In this document: positions 16,767 to 24,699 of the stretch, piece by piece
How the letters are laid out: each line of letters begins with the position of its first letter
Position numbering within the stretch: position 1 is the first letter of the stretch
Assembly: GCA_938036435.1 (NCBI GenBank)
Contig: CALHPU010000131.1
Location: 1 to 36,521 of the forward strand
Direction: 5' to 3'
Source of the DNA: an uncultured Pirellulaceae bacterium
GTDB lineage: Bacteria > Planctomycetota > Planctomycetia > Pirellulales > Pirellulaceae
DNA length: 36,521 bases
Position numbers and translations under genes: made by a program
The notes under the pieces: model-generated
Databases searched by the model: none
What the model was told of the DNA's origin: nothing
What the model saw: only the letters and a program-made list of their open reading frames with translations

Positions 16767-18434
16767 ATGACCAATCATCGCCAATCTAGCCGAATCCCCA
16801 TCGCAGCAGCCCTATTCGCAATTCTTGCGGCAGTGCTGCTTTTTTGTGCGCATCTCGACCAGCGCTCAATTGCTGCCCGCACGTTTCTATTGGGCCTAAG
16901 TGCATCTGGGTTGGCATTTCCATTATCGCTACTAACGGCGTGGGCGATTCGTGAATCCACTTTCGTCGGCCGCTGGCTATTTCGCGCCTGCGTTTGCCTT
17001 GCGGTGATTCCCGTCTATCTCAATGTTGGCTACCAAGATGCCGCGATAGGAAAACTTGGTTGGCTGACGTCCAATGGTAACCAAGTTTTAACACCACTGC
17101 TTTCTGGTTGGTCGGCCGCCGTCTGGGCGCATGCCACGTCTTTACTTCCGCAATTCACACTATTGATTTTGTTCAGCTTGGGCAGCCAACGGACCTTCGA
17201 AGAACAAGGGCTCATGGAAGCTTCTGCTTGGCAGGTGTTTTATCACATTACACTTCGGCAGCTTTTACCGCTGGCGTTGTTGAGTGCGATCTGGGGAATC
17301 GTTATCTGCTCCCGTGAGATTGCCGTTACAGATCTTTATCAGATTGGGACGATGGCCGAGCAGCTTTATCTGGGCTACGCATTGAATCAGCCCGGTGGCA
17401 CCGCCGGCAACTGGACGGCCGATCAATTGGCCCAAGCCGGCAACGTTGGCTGGCCAATCTCATTGAGCATATTTTTCGCATTGACATCTGTCGCGACCTT
17501 GGCAGTTGGTATGTTCAACCGACAGATTCAAGAAAACAGAGATTTATCGACCACCGGTGCGCCAACACAGTCGCCGACCAAAAATAATTCAACGCCCGCG
17601 ATGGCAGTGGCCGTTCTGCTCTTGTTGCTTTTGGTTGCGATCCCGCTGTTCAACGTCGTCTATCGAGTTGGTCTCGCGGTCGAAACGACCGATCAAGGGC
17701 CGTCTCTTGTCTGGCAAATGACCAACGCTCTTTCAGCGATTTCCAAAACTGCGATAGATCACAAGGACGCATTTTACTGGTCATCCATCATCGCCCTGAC
17801 AAGTTCAAGTCTTTTGTTGCTGAGTGCTTTTGGATGCTGTTGGCTCGCGCGACAGCGGAGGGGTTTTGCCATGCTATTGATTCTGGTCTGGGTGACGTTG
17901 TGTGGATGCTCTGGACCGGCTATCGGCATCACCATCTCAAAGTGCTTCGCCGCATCGAATTTTTGGCCAGTCATCTGGTTTTACGATCAAACGATCCTCC
18001 CTGCGGTATTGGCAAATTTATTTTTTGTGTGGCCGATCGCCGTCATCGGTGCTTGGGTGGTCGTCTGTCGGGTTCCCAAAGATCAACTTGATCACGCCAA
18101 AATGGAAAACGCAGGGGCTCTCAGCCGCGCTGTCGAGTTCGGCATACGACAAAATGCACGCACTTTTTTTGGGCTATGGATTTTATTGGGAGTAATTAGT
18201 TTTGGCGAACTTTCGGCGACCCAGATGGTGACTCCACCGGGAATAGAAACTGTGCCTCAAGTCACCTTAGGAAAGCTTCATGCTGGCGTCGATGAGGCGA
18301 CTGCTGCATTAACCATCCTGACAACAGGTTTAATTGTTGCAATTGCATGGCTTGGCTGGATAATTACAGGGATTACTTCGTCGAGGCATCAATCGGTGCA
18401 GCCACTCAACCTTCTCAATCGACAACAGTCATAA
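16767..18434 (+). CDS. Two-domain ABC transporter permease (FbpB/ThiP-like)
   Basis: Inner-membrane permease of a binding-protein-dependent importer, 555 residues with about 12 hydrophobic helices in two halves. The first half carries an EAA-type loop (EEQGLMEASAWQVFYHITLRQ begins near 150, one residue longer than quoted segments usually need; its core is GLMEASAWQVF). The second half has the matching degenerate loop (MENAGALSRAVEFGI, near 445) followed by WILLGVISFGELSATQMV. Fused two-domain permeases of this kind serve ferric iron, thiamine or similar small substrates. No ATPase or periplasmic binding-protein gene is next to it, which is unusual for the class, so the substrate cannot be inferred from context. 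The start has no clear ribosome binding site. Confidence 0.85.
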   Translation: MTNHRQSSRIPIAAALFAILAAVLLFCAHLDQRSIAARTFLLGLSASGLAFPLSLLTAWAIRESTFVGRWLFRACVCLAVIPVYLNVGYQDAAIGKLGWLTSNGNQVLTPLLSGWSAAVWAHATSLLPQFTLLILFSLGSQRTFEEQGLMEASAWQVFYHITLRQLLPLALLSAIWGIVICSREIAVTDLYQIGTMAEQLYLGYALNQPGGTAGNWTADQLAQAGNVGWPISLSIFFALTSVATLAVGMFNRQIQENRDLSTTGAPTQSPTKNNSTPAMAVAVLLLLLLVAIPLFNVVYRVGLAVETTDQGPSLVWQMTNALSAISKTAIDHKDAFYWSSIIALTSSSLLLLSAFGCCWLARQRRGFAMLLILVWVTLCGCSGPAIGITISKCFAASNFWPVIWFYDQTILPAVLANLFFVWPIAVIGAWVVVCRVPKDQLDHAKMENAGALSRAVEFGIRQNARTFFGLWILLGVISFGELSATQMVTPPGIETVPQVTLGKLHAGVDEATAALTILTTGLIVAIAWLGWIITGITSSRHQSVQPLNLLNRQQS

Positions 18435-18465
18435 ACACTCAGAACTTCTGCACCACAAACCATTG

Positions 18466-19650
18466 ATGCATCTACGACTCTTCCTTGCCTTGACGCTAAT
18501 CTGTGCGCTAACCTTTGCTGGCCTATCTCAAGCTTTATATCCGGGTGAAGTTCAAGCCGACCGAATTCGGCTGATCGCAAGCCCTGAATCGGAAGTGACT
18601 GGTGAAATTCTTGTTGAAGCACAGGACGGCGGCGTTCTGTTTCTCCGCAATGACGGTCAATTGATGATCCTCCAACCCAGCGAAATTGCTGACAAGGCCA
18701 AAGAGGATGATACTCCGCCGCCCATTTCTGAGAAAGAATTATCGCGGCAGCTTTTGGAGGAGCTTCCCGAGGGATTCAAAATTCACTCAACCGATCATTA
18801 CCTCGTCGCCTACGAAACAGAACGCGCCTACGCGAAGTGGATTGGAAACCTCTACGAGGGCAAACTCAAAAAATCCTTCAAACGCTTTTGGAAGAACCGC
18901 AAGTTTCGCATTAAGGCTCAGGAACCAGACTTTCCGCTGGTGGCGATCATCTTCGCCAACAAGGTATCTTTCACCGCTTGGATGCAGCGCGAATTGGGGC
19001 AACCACCAGGTGATACGTTGGCCTACTACAACATCATGACCAATCGTGTCGCCATGTACGATCTGGCTGCCGGCCGCGGAAACGGCGTCAGCCAAAATCG
19101 CGACTTCGACGCTATCCTGCGTGACCCGCGAAGCATTCCGATGGTCACGACCATCATCCACGAAGGCACTCACCAATTGATGTTCAACACGGGCTTGCAA
19201 ACGCGATTGGCCGACACGCCATACTGGTTAAATGAAGGCATCGCAATGTTTTTCGAGACTCCCGACCTCATGAAAAAACAAGGCTGGCGTGGTCCCGGCA
19301 AAACTAATCACGAACGATTAGGACGCATGCTACAATTTGCCAAAAAGCGTCCGACAAATTCGCTGCAGACATTGATTGAAACCGACAAACGCCTACAGGC
19401 TGGCGGACTCGAATCGGCCAATGCTTATGCTGAATCGTGGGCCATGATTCATTTCCTGATCAATCGGAAACCTGAGAGGTTTACCGAATACCTCAAACAT
19501 CTATCGGAAAAGAAACGCGATGTGGTCGTCGACCCCAACTTCATCAACACCAGAGCCAAGAAAAGAATTAGTGACTTCAAAAAGTTTTTTGGAGAAGACC
19601 TTTCGAAGCTAGACGCCGAGTTCCTTGATTACGTAAAGACATTAAAATAG
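18466..19650 (+). CDS. Secreted DUF1570-like protein with gluzincin-type zinc motif
   Basis: A 394-residue exported protein. I use ATG 18466 rather than the TTG one codon earlier. It starts with a signal peptide (MHLRLFLALTLICALTFAGL). A beta-rich segment of about 70 residues and an acidic linker follow, then a domain with HEGTHQLMFNTG at about 232-243 and YWLNEGIAMFFE about 20 residues later. The order HExxH, then WLNEG, matches the gluzincin metallopeptidase arrangement in which two His and the later Glu bind zinc. It also matches the planctomycete-enriched DUF1570 family. Proteolysis has not been shown for that family as far as I know. The last part is basic and helical. It stands between the permease and kynA with 28-57 base gaps. 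Confidence 0.82.
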   Translation: MHLRLFLALTLICALTFAGLSQALYPGEVQADRIRLIASPESEVTGEILVEAQDGGVLFLRNDGQLMILQPSEIADKAKEDDTPPPISEKELSRQLLEELPEGFKIHSTDHYLVAYETERAYAKWIGNLYEGKLKKSFKRFWKNRKFRIKAQEPDFPLVAIIFANKVSFTAWMQRELGQPPGDTLAYYNIMTNRVAMYDLAAGRGNGVSQNRDFDAILRDPRSIPMVTTIIHEGTHQLMFNTGLQTRLADTPYWLNEGIAMFFETPDLMKKQGWRGPGKTNHERLGRMLQFAKKRPTNSLQTLIETDKRLQAGGLESANAYAESWAMIHFLINRKPERFTEYLKHLSEKKRDVVVDPNFINTRAKKRISDFKKFFGEDLSKLDAEFLDYVKTLK

Positions 19651-19707
19651 AGTTAAAGTTTCCCTTTGCTCCATTTCGCATCACTTCCCCTTCCGGCTTG
19701 ATCCTTC

Positions 19708-20826
19708 ATGTCTAAACCCCTCGGCATTTACTACCCGGAATACTTGCAACTGGACAAGATTCTCGATGCTCAGTCGCTCGAAAGCGGCAAGCAAGGTGAT
19801 CCCGCCCACGATGAGATGCTGTTTATCATTACTCATCAAACGTACGAATTGTGGTTTAAGCAAATCGTGTATGAGCTTGATGCCGTGATCGATGTTTTTG
19901 ACGATCCAATTATCGAAGACAAAAAGATGGGGCGGGTTCTTCATCTACTGGCCCGCATCAAAACCATCCAACGCGTTCTTGTTCAGCAAATCGACATCAT
20001 CGAAACGATCACGCCGCATGACTTCCTTGAGTTCCGTGACCTATTGATTCCGGCGTCTGGTTTCCAAAGCACAATGTTCAAGGAAATTGAAATCAAGCTG
20101 GGAATCAAACGCCAACATCGAATCTCGGCGGACTGTGAGTTTTTCAAATCGCGATTGAAAAAAGAAGATCTACAATCGCTCGATACGCTCGAGGCCAAGG
20201 AAACACTGCATGACTTGACCGATCGCTGGCTGACCGAGATGCCGTTCCTACGCTACAAAGATTTCGATTTCTGGAAGAGCTACCAGAATTCGGTCGACCA
20301 GATGCTGGACAAAGAGCAGGCCATTATTGAAGCGAATGTAACGCTGACCGATCGCGAGAAACAATTTCAAGTCAACGATTTGACCATGACGCGAGCCAAG
20401 TTCGAATCGATTTTTGACGAAGAAAAGTATGCCCAGCTACGACTAGAGGGACAGTTTCGTTTTTCTCACCAAGGTTTCTTGGGGGCTTTATTTGTCAATC
20501 TGTATCGTGACGAACCGATGATCTACACCGGTTTTCGATTCCTGACATTACTGACCGAGATTGATGAACTGCTGACCAATTGGCGACAGCGTCACGCCGT
20601 TATGGTGCAACGCATGCTGGGCACCAAGTTAGGCACCGGCGGTTCATCCGGCCACGACTACCTAACGGCAACCACGCAGAACAACCGCGCGTTTCCGGAC
20701 CTGTTTAACATCGCGACCTTTCTGATCCCGCGCAACGAACTTCCAAAATTGCCCGACGAACTTGCCCGCGCTCTGGGCTACTTCTTCCGAGGCGAAAAAG
20801 ATCGGCTCAAAGAACTAGAGTTATAG
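19708..20826 (+). CDS. kynA: Tryptophan 2,3-dioxygenase
   Basis: Heme dioxygenase that opens the indole ring of tryptophan to give N-formylkynurenine. It has 372 residues, nearer to animal TDO than to the ~280-residue bacterial type, and the insert and ending also look animal-like. Conserved features: YLQLDKILDAQ at the N-terminus, HDEMLFIITHQTYELWFKQ with the substrate-side His43, the proximal heme ligand His296 in WRQRHAVMVQRMLG, and GTGGSSG with the substrate-binding Thr310. An oddity is SGFQSTMFKEIE: residue 125 is Lys where TDOs have the Arg that holds the tryptophan carboxylate. The gene is on the plus strand, opposite to kmo and kynU, and is followed at once by a pseudogene remnant. 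No formamidase gene is nearby. Confidence 0.95.
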   Translation: MSKPLGIYYPEYLQLDKILDAQSLESGKQGDPAHDEMLFIITHQTYELWFKQIVYELDAVIDVFDDPIIEDKKMGRVLHLLARIKTIQRVLVQQIDIIETITPHDFLEFRDLLIPASGFQSTMFKEIEIKLGIKRQHRISADCEFFKSRLKKEDLQSLDTLEAKETLHDLTDRWLTEMPFLRYKDFDFWKSYQNSVDQMLDKEQAIIEANVTLTDREKQFQVNDLTMTRAKFESIFDEEKYAQLRLEGQFRFSHQGFLGALFVNLYRDEPMIYTGFRFLTLLTEIDELLTNWRQRHAVMVQRMLGTKLGTGGSSGHDYLTATTQNNRAFPDLFNIATFLIPRNELPKLPDELARALGYFFRGEKDRLKELEL

Positions 20827-21310
20827 CGCTACACGACGGTCGCTTTTCCCTCTACTACAAAGCAATGAAAAAGGGTGACATTCGTCGCATGGGCGTTGCG
20901 ATCGCCGATCAAATTGAGGGCCCCTACTTGTTCCTACTAGAACCACTTACCAGCAACAAGACAACCTTCGAGGATGATTACGCATTGAGTGAAAACGGAA
21001 AAGTGTTTCTCTTGACAACACACAACCGCCAAGGCGCTGACTATCTTTAGGAATCAGACAACGGCGTTCTTTTCGCGATCCCATCATAGGATTCGACAAG
21101 ATGGATCGGTATCTGAACACAAACCCCATTCCCAAGACAAGCGTGTTTCGAGGCAAGAAGTTTGAACGTCCGCAAGTTCTTGTGCAAGACGGTCATCCGA
21201 GCCATCTCTATGTTTCGGCGGGTGCCAATGTCAACGGCCGCAAAGGAACCCATTGCTGTGTCCTTCGCGTCAAACGGCCAAAATCTGCTGGCTCGAATTT
21301 GAAGCGATAG
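20827..21310 (+). pseudogene. Decayed glycoside-hydrolase-like gene (GH43-type beta-propeller remnant)
   Basis: Beginning directly after the kynA stop, codons read LHDGRFSLYYKAMKKGDI, then RMGVAIADQIEGPYLF and LLTTHNRQGADYL before TAG at 21048-21050. Reading on in the same frame gives ESDNGVLF; family-like sequences would have Trp (TGG) where the TAG stands. At the T run near 21070 the homology moves to another frame, consistent with loss of one base: FRDPIIGFDKMDRYLN, then FERPQVLVQDGHPSHLYVSA and GKGTHCCVLRVKRP, to a stop at 21308-21310. The 5' part is missing. Text of this type occurs in GH43-like propeller proteins of planctomycetes, as far as I recall. Nonsense change, frameshift and 5' truncation together mark a pseudogene; sequencing error could explain the first two but not the third. 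Confidence 0.72.
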
Positions 21311-21355
21311 GTCGGCACCAACCAACAAACGTAGAATTTCGATCCAAGATCAAAT

Positions 21356-22828
21356 TCACCGCACCAGACGCGACGGAGATGATTTGGTTGGGTCTTCTAG
21401 CAAAAGATAAAGCGCATTGTCGGTAAATTCGGCATCGCGGGTGAGCCCGAAATGATCGTCGAACATGAATCGGACATCGCGGTATTGAACGGGCGACTGT
21501 ACGGTAGGTGCCCATTCACCGGCGACTCTCTGGTCGGCCAAAGTTGACTTGCGTGTCACCGTACGATCCCCCGGAGCTTCGGTGCGCGTCGTCAACGTGC
21601 GATTCTCGAGATTCGAATTCAACGTTTCCACTGTAGGGATTGCGTCACCAGCAAACAAATGAAACGTCGTGCCTGAGGGAGGAGCTGCCGGCACGTTCAG
21701 CAGGTCATGGAATCGTTTAGCTCTTGCCAGACATTCAGCAACATGCGCCTTAGCCATAGCTCGTCTCTCTTTCGGCGTGGCAACCTCTGGCAATAGTTGT
21801 TGCAAAACACTGTCCTGACTGGGATTGAGCATTCCCCAACCGCGACGATCCCACGTTTCGACATCATAGTGGTCGAGTGCCTTACCAGTGTTTTCATCAA
21901 ACACTGCCGGCTCAGGTCCGTTGGGGAGGAGCTGATAGATCGATGGAAGCGTCGCCACCATCCCGCTGGGAATCGCATCGAGTAAGACTGAAAACGAAAC
22001 GCCCTCGTGTGTCAAAACCAATGATTTTGCGGAACCGTTATTCGGGGGACCAATCATGATGACTCGGTCGACATGTTCTGCACCCGACCAATTCAGATCT
22101 GGTGATTGCCCCTCAACGGCTGAACCAGCATTTCCGTATCTGAGATAATAACGAGCCACTAGGCTGCCCATCGAATGCGCGACGATATCGAATTTGACCG
22201 GTTGGTCAATTCCGTAGCGCTTTTTGCGTTCTGCTCGAATATAGCGATGCTTTTCAAGTAGAAAATCATGAAGTCGCCGCGCATTATCCGCATTGTCGCG
22301 ACGCCAGTCAAAAGGAAATTGAAAACAGGTAAAATGGGCATCGCCGTAATCAATCGCCCCCGAGAGCCCCAGTTCTTCATCGCGATAACCGCCCACACCC
22401 AGCATTTGCAAAATATTGAGGTAAGCCTGCTGGCTGAGAGATAAACCTGCAATCTCAATGGTTAATGAATCCAAAACACCTGTCGCAATGATACTCTCAT
22501 CGAAATCGCTTAAATCTGTCCCGTCAATTGGACAGCACAGTAGCCTAACATCGTCTTCGTTGTCTGGATCAATCGATTTGTTACTAAAGACTCCCCAAAC
22601 AATACGCCCCTCAGGTGTTTCGAGTCTCGACCCCATCATTCCCGGTATGACGATCACTGGATTTCGAAGATTATTCTCCAGCGTTACGCTCGGTTGGTAA
22701 ATCACCTCAAGTTCGGGCATCGACTTCTTCATCATTTGCCCCGGTAGCCAAGCATCGATCCATGGACGCGCGAAGTATCCAAGTATCGCAAAAATGATCA
22801 GGAGCAGCAGAAGTTTTTTCTTTGTCAT
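21356..22828 (-). CDS. LCAT-like acyltransferase/lipase, membrane anchored
   Basis: A 490-residue alpha/beta-hydrolase of the lecithin:cholesterol acyltransferase type. An N-terminal helix (LLLLLIIFAILGYFA, ~6-20) anchors it, so it probably acts outside the inner membrane. The oxyanion region is NPVIVIPGMMGSRLE (~56-70). The nucleophile is Ser219 in IVAHSMGSLVARYYL. A likely catalytic Asp is in LFAGDAIPTVETLN and a likely His in DDHFGLTRDAEF near the C-terminus, giving a complete triad. FQFPFDWRRDN is also typical of the family. The substrate may be a lipid or ester, but it is not evident. The gene follows kmo on the minus strand after 137 bases and converges on the kynA/pseudogene transcript. 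No functional link with kynurenine is apparent. Confidence 0.85.
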   Translation of the reverse strand: MTKKKLLLLLIIFAILGYFARPWIDAWLPGQMMKKSMPELEVIYQPSVTLENNLRNPVIVIPGMMGSRLETPEGRIVWGVFSNKSIDPDNEDDVRLLCCPIDGTDLSDFDESIIATGVLDSLTIEIAGLSLSQQAYLNILQMLGVGGYRDEELGLSGAIDYGDAHFTCFQFPFDWRRDNADNARRLHDFLLEKHRYIRAERKKRYGIDQPVKFDIVAHSMGSLVARYYLRYGNAGSAVEGQSPDLNWSGAEHVDRVIMIGPPNNGSAKSLVLTHEGVSFSVLLDAIPSGMVATLPSIYQLLPNGPEPAVFDENTGKALDHYDVETWDRRGWGMLNPSQDSVLQQLLPEVATPKERRAMAKAHVAECLARAKRFHDLLNVPAAPPSGTTFHLFAGDAIPTVETLNSNLENRTLTTRTEAPGDRTVTRKSTLADQRVAGEWAPTVQSPVQYRDVRFMFDDHFGLTRDAEFTDNALYLLLEDPTKSSPSRLVR

Positions 22829-22965
22829 CGCCGATTTAATTTAGAAGTTACTGGCAAGTGAATTGGGATCATACCAAAGATTCTAACTTCCTGCGAACCG
22901 ACTCCTCCATGCCTTGGTTCTTTCATCCAAACCGTAATTGCTTGACCTTCCTTTAGAGCCACTTT

Positions 22966-24315
22966 CTAAATACGACTCTTCACCATCGCTTCGGCCTGCT
23001 CCCAATCCACGCTATCGATCGATTGGATACCGTCAGCCAGTCGGTTAAGGATCGTTCTTTGGATCTCACCTTTTTCGAGAGCTTCCGAGTAGGGCATGTC
23101 ATGAAACATCACCATGGAATAGCGTGGGATGAATAGCTCGGGTAGTCGCCGCTCCAATTCGAAACCGATTGCTTTTTTCAGACTATACTTTGGATCGGTG
23201 ACCGTTGACCGCATCGTCGTGTAATTCTCAATCGCCATCTGAGCAATCGCGTCAGCATCCGGCTTGCGATGTTTGCTAAACTGCACATTGACTGCTGCCC
23301 AATCCTCATTGTGTGTATCCAACAACCCGTCCAGCACGACACAATCTTCAAAAGCACAGTTCATACCTTGGCCATGAAACGGCACGATGGCGTGGGCTGC
23401 ATCCCCCAGCAGCAGGCATTTGTCCTCAAGGTGCCACGGTTGACACCGCACTGTCCCTAATCGCCCGGTTGGATTGCAAAAAAAGTCATCCACCAAATCG
23501 GGCATCAATGCTCGGGCTGTTGGAAAAGTCTTTTCAAAAAACGCTTCGACGCTTACCTTGTCGGCCAAGCTCTCAAAACTTGGCGTTCCCATTTTTGGCA
23601 AAAACAGAGTAACGGTGAAACTTCCATCAAGGTTCGGCAGCGAGATCAACATGAACTCACCGCGTGGCCAGATATGCAGTGCCTCTTTTTCCAACTGCCA
23701 CGTGCCTGCCTCACCTGAGGGAATCTCCAACTCCTTGTAGTCATGATCGAGAAAATCACTGATAGAGATCCCGCCGGTCTTTTCCATTAGAGCACGCCGC
23801 ACTTTCGAGCCGGCACCATCGCAACCGATCAACAATTCGAACGACCTATCCTGACTCTCGCCTGACCCAACATCTTCCAGCGTCAATCGTGACGCGTCAA
23901 AATCGATGGAAGTGCATTTTTGCTCGAAGACTACGTTCACATCAGGTGCCTCAACCGCCCGAGTCACCAGTAAACGATTCAGGTCGCGACGCGACACTGA
24001 GTAGATCACTTCTTCAGCGCGTTGGCCGTAGGGGGAAAATTCCTTGTCCCCGTTTTCAAAATGCAGCATTCGGCCCTTCATCGGAATCAACAGAGGCGCA
24101 ACGTCTTCCATGATCCCGACTACCTTCAGCGCATCGATGCCGCGTCGTGACAGCGCTAGGTTGATCGAGCGTCCCGAGTCTTCAGCATTCTCACTTGTTT
24201 GCCGTCGGCGTTCCAACAAGTCAACCTTGTAACCGCGCTGGCCAAGCCGCAGCCCTAACAACGACCCCGTCAATCCAGCTCCAACAATCGTGATTTGCTT
24301 TTTATCTACTGCCAT
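22966..24315 (-). CDS. kmo: Kynurenine 3-monooxygenase
   Basis: FAD-dependent aromatic hydroxylase that converts L-kynurenine to 3-hydroxykynurenine with NADPH and O2. It has 449 residues, the usual length. Motifs: the FAD Rossmann fingerprint ITIVGAGLTGSLLGLRLGQ (Gly12, Gly14, Gly17), SINLALSRRGIDALK (~50-64), IYSVSRRDLNRLL, the DG motif LIGCDGAGSKVRRAL (~162) and the second FAD motif LLGDAAHAIVPFHGQGMN (~301-318). The C-terminal hydrophobic and basic part (RYSMVMFHDMPYSEA) matches KMO rather than generic hydroxylases. It lies downstream of kynU on the same strand, but 384 bases with a duplicated hairpin element separate them, so cotranscription is uncertain. The PFHGQGMN motif and the presence of kynA and kynU make the assignment firm. 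Confidence 0.94.
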   Translation of the reverse strand: MAVDKKQITIVGAGLTGSLLGLRLGQRGYKVDLLERRRQTSENAEDSGRSINLALSRRGIDALKVVGIMEDVAPLLIPMKGRMLHFENGDKEFSPYGQRAEEVIYSVSRRDLNRLLVTRAVEAPDVNVVFEQKCTSIDFDASRLTLEDVGSGESQDRSFELLIGCDGAGSKVRRALMEKTGGISISDFLDHDYKELEIPSGEAGTWQLEKEALHIWPRGEFMLISLPNLDGSFTVTLFLPKMGTPSFESLADKVSVEAFFEKTFPTARALMPDLVDDFFCNPTGRLGTVRCQPWHLEDKCLLLGDAAHAIVPFHGQGMNCAFEDCVVLDGLLDTHNEDWAAVNVQFSKHRKPDADAIAQMAIENYTTMRSTVTDPKYSLKKAIGFELERRLPELFIPRYSMVMFHDMPYSEALEKGEIQRTILNRLADGIQSIDSVDWEQAEAMVKSRI

Positions 24316-24369
24316 TTTTGACGTTTGTCTCAGTAAGTGAATTTTCCAACCCGGCGCGTGAATTTTACG

Positions 24370-24480
24370 TTCTATTTGACCAAACGCACGTTAATCTGAA
24401 ATCGCGGAGCGTTTCAGTACAAGCCCGATGCCCAAGCGAGGAATCTGGAAATCCTCGGAAGCATCCGCTCGCTTGCGCTT
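24370..24480. repeat. Copy 1 of a 111-bp intergenic element
   Basis: This segment matches 24514-24624 over its full length with about six differences and no gaps. It contains the arm CCAAGCGAG and its partner CTCGCTTGCG, which can fold, although two substitutions weaken its left arm compared with copy 2. It lies between kmo and kynU. Confidence 0.92.
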
Positions 24481-24651
24481 TTTGAAGTTGCACATTTGAA
24501 ATCGAATCTCATTTTCTATTTGACCAAACGCACGTTAATCTGAAATCGCGAAGCGTTTCAGTACAAGCCCGACGCGCAAGCGAGGAATCCGGAGATCCTC
24601 GGAAGTATCCGCTCGCTTGCGCTTCGGGCTAGTATTGGTGCAACTTCAAAA
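24480..24651. repeat. 14-bp inverted repeat enclosing copy 2 of the intergenic element
   Basis: TTTTGAAGTTGCAC (24480-24493) is the exact reverse complement of GTGCAACTTCAAAA (24638-24651). The pair encloses the second 111-bp copy. This is a possible boundary of a mobile or REP-like unit, or simply a second stem. Confidence 0.75.
24514..24624. repeat. Copy 2 of the 111-bp intergenic element, with strong hairpin
   Basis: About 95 percent identical to copy 1. Its 3' half forms a long hairpin: AGCCCGACGCGCAAGCGAG (24566-24584) pairs, with one mismatch, with CTCGCTTGCGCTTCGGGCT (24612-24630), and a second small complement (GAGGA/TCCTC) lies inside the loop. This resembles the REP-type hairpins common between genes in Pirellulaceae. 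The 384-bp kmo-kynU gap (24316-24699) holds these two copies and nothing else I can identify. Confidence 0.92.
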
Positions 24652-24699
24652 CTTACGCGTCGAGTTAGTGTTGAACAACAGATTCGCCAAAGCCCGAAT

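Noticed and set aside
20635-20680. Apparent loss of the heme-ligand His in GTGGSSGHDYL of KynA
   Set aside because: Counting back from the conserved Thr shows that the heme ligand is the earlier His296 in WRQRHAVMVQ, which is intact; the His in GHDYL is not the ligand.
24316-24699. CRISPR array in the kmo-kynU gap
   Set aside because: There are only two long, 111-bp copies with an inner hairpin and one 33-bp spacer, unlike a CRISPR repeat-spacer pattern, and no cas genes are present.
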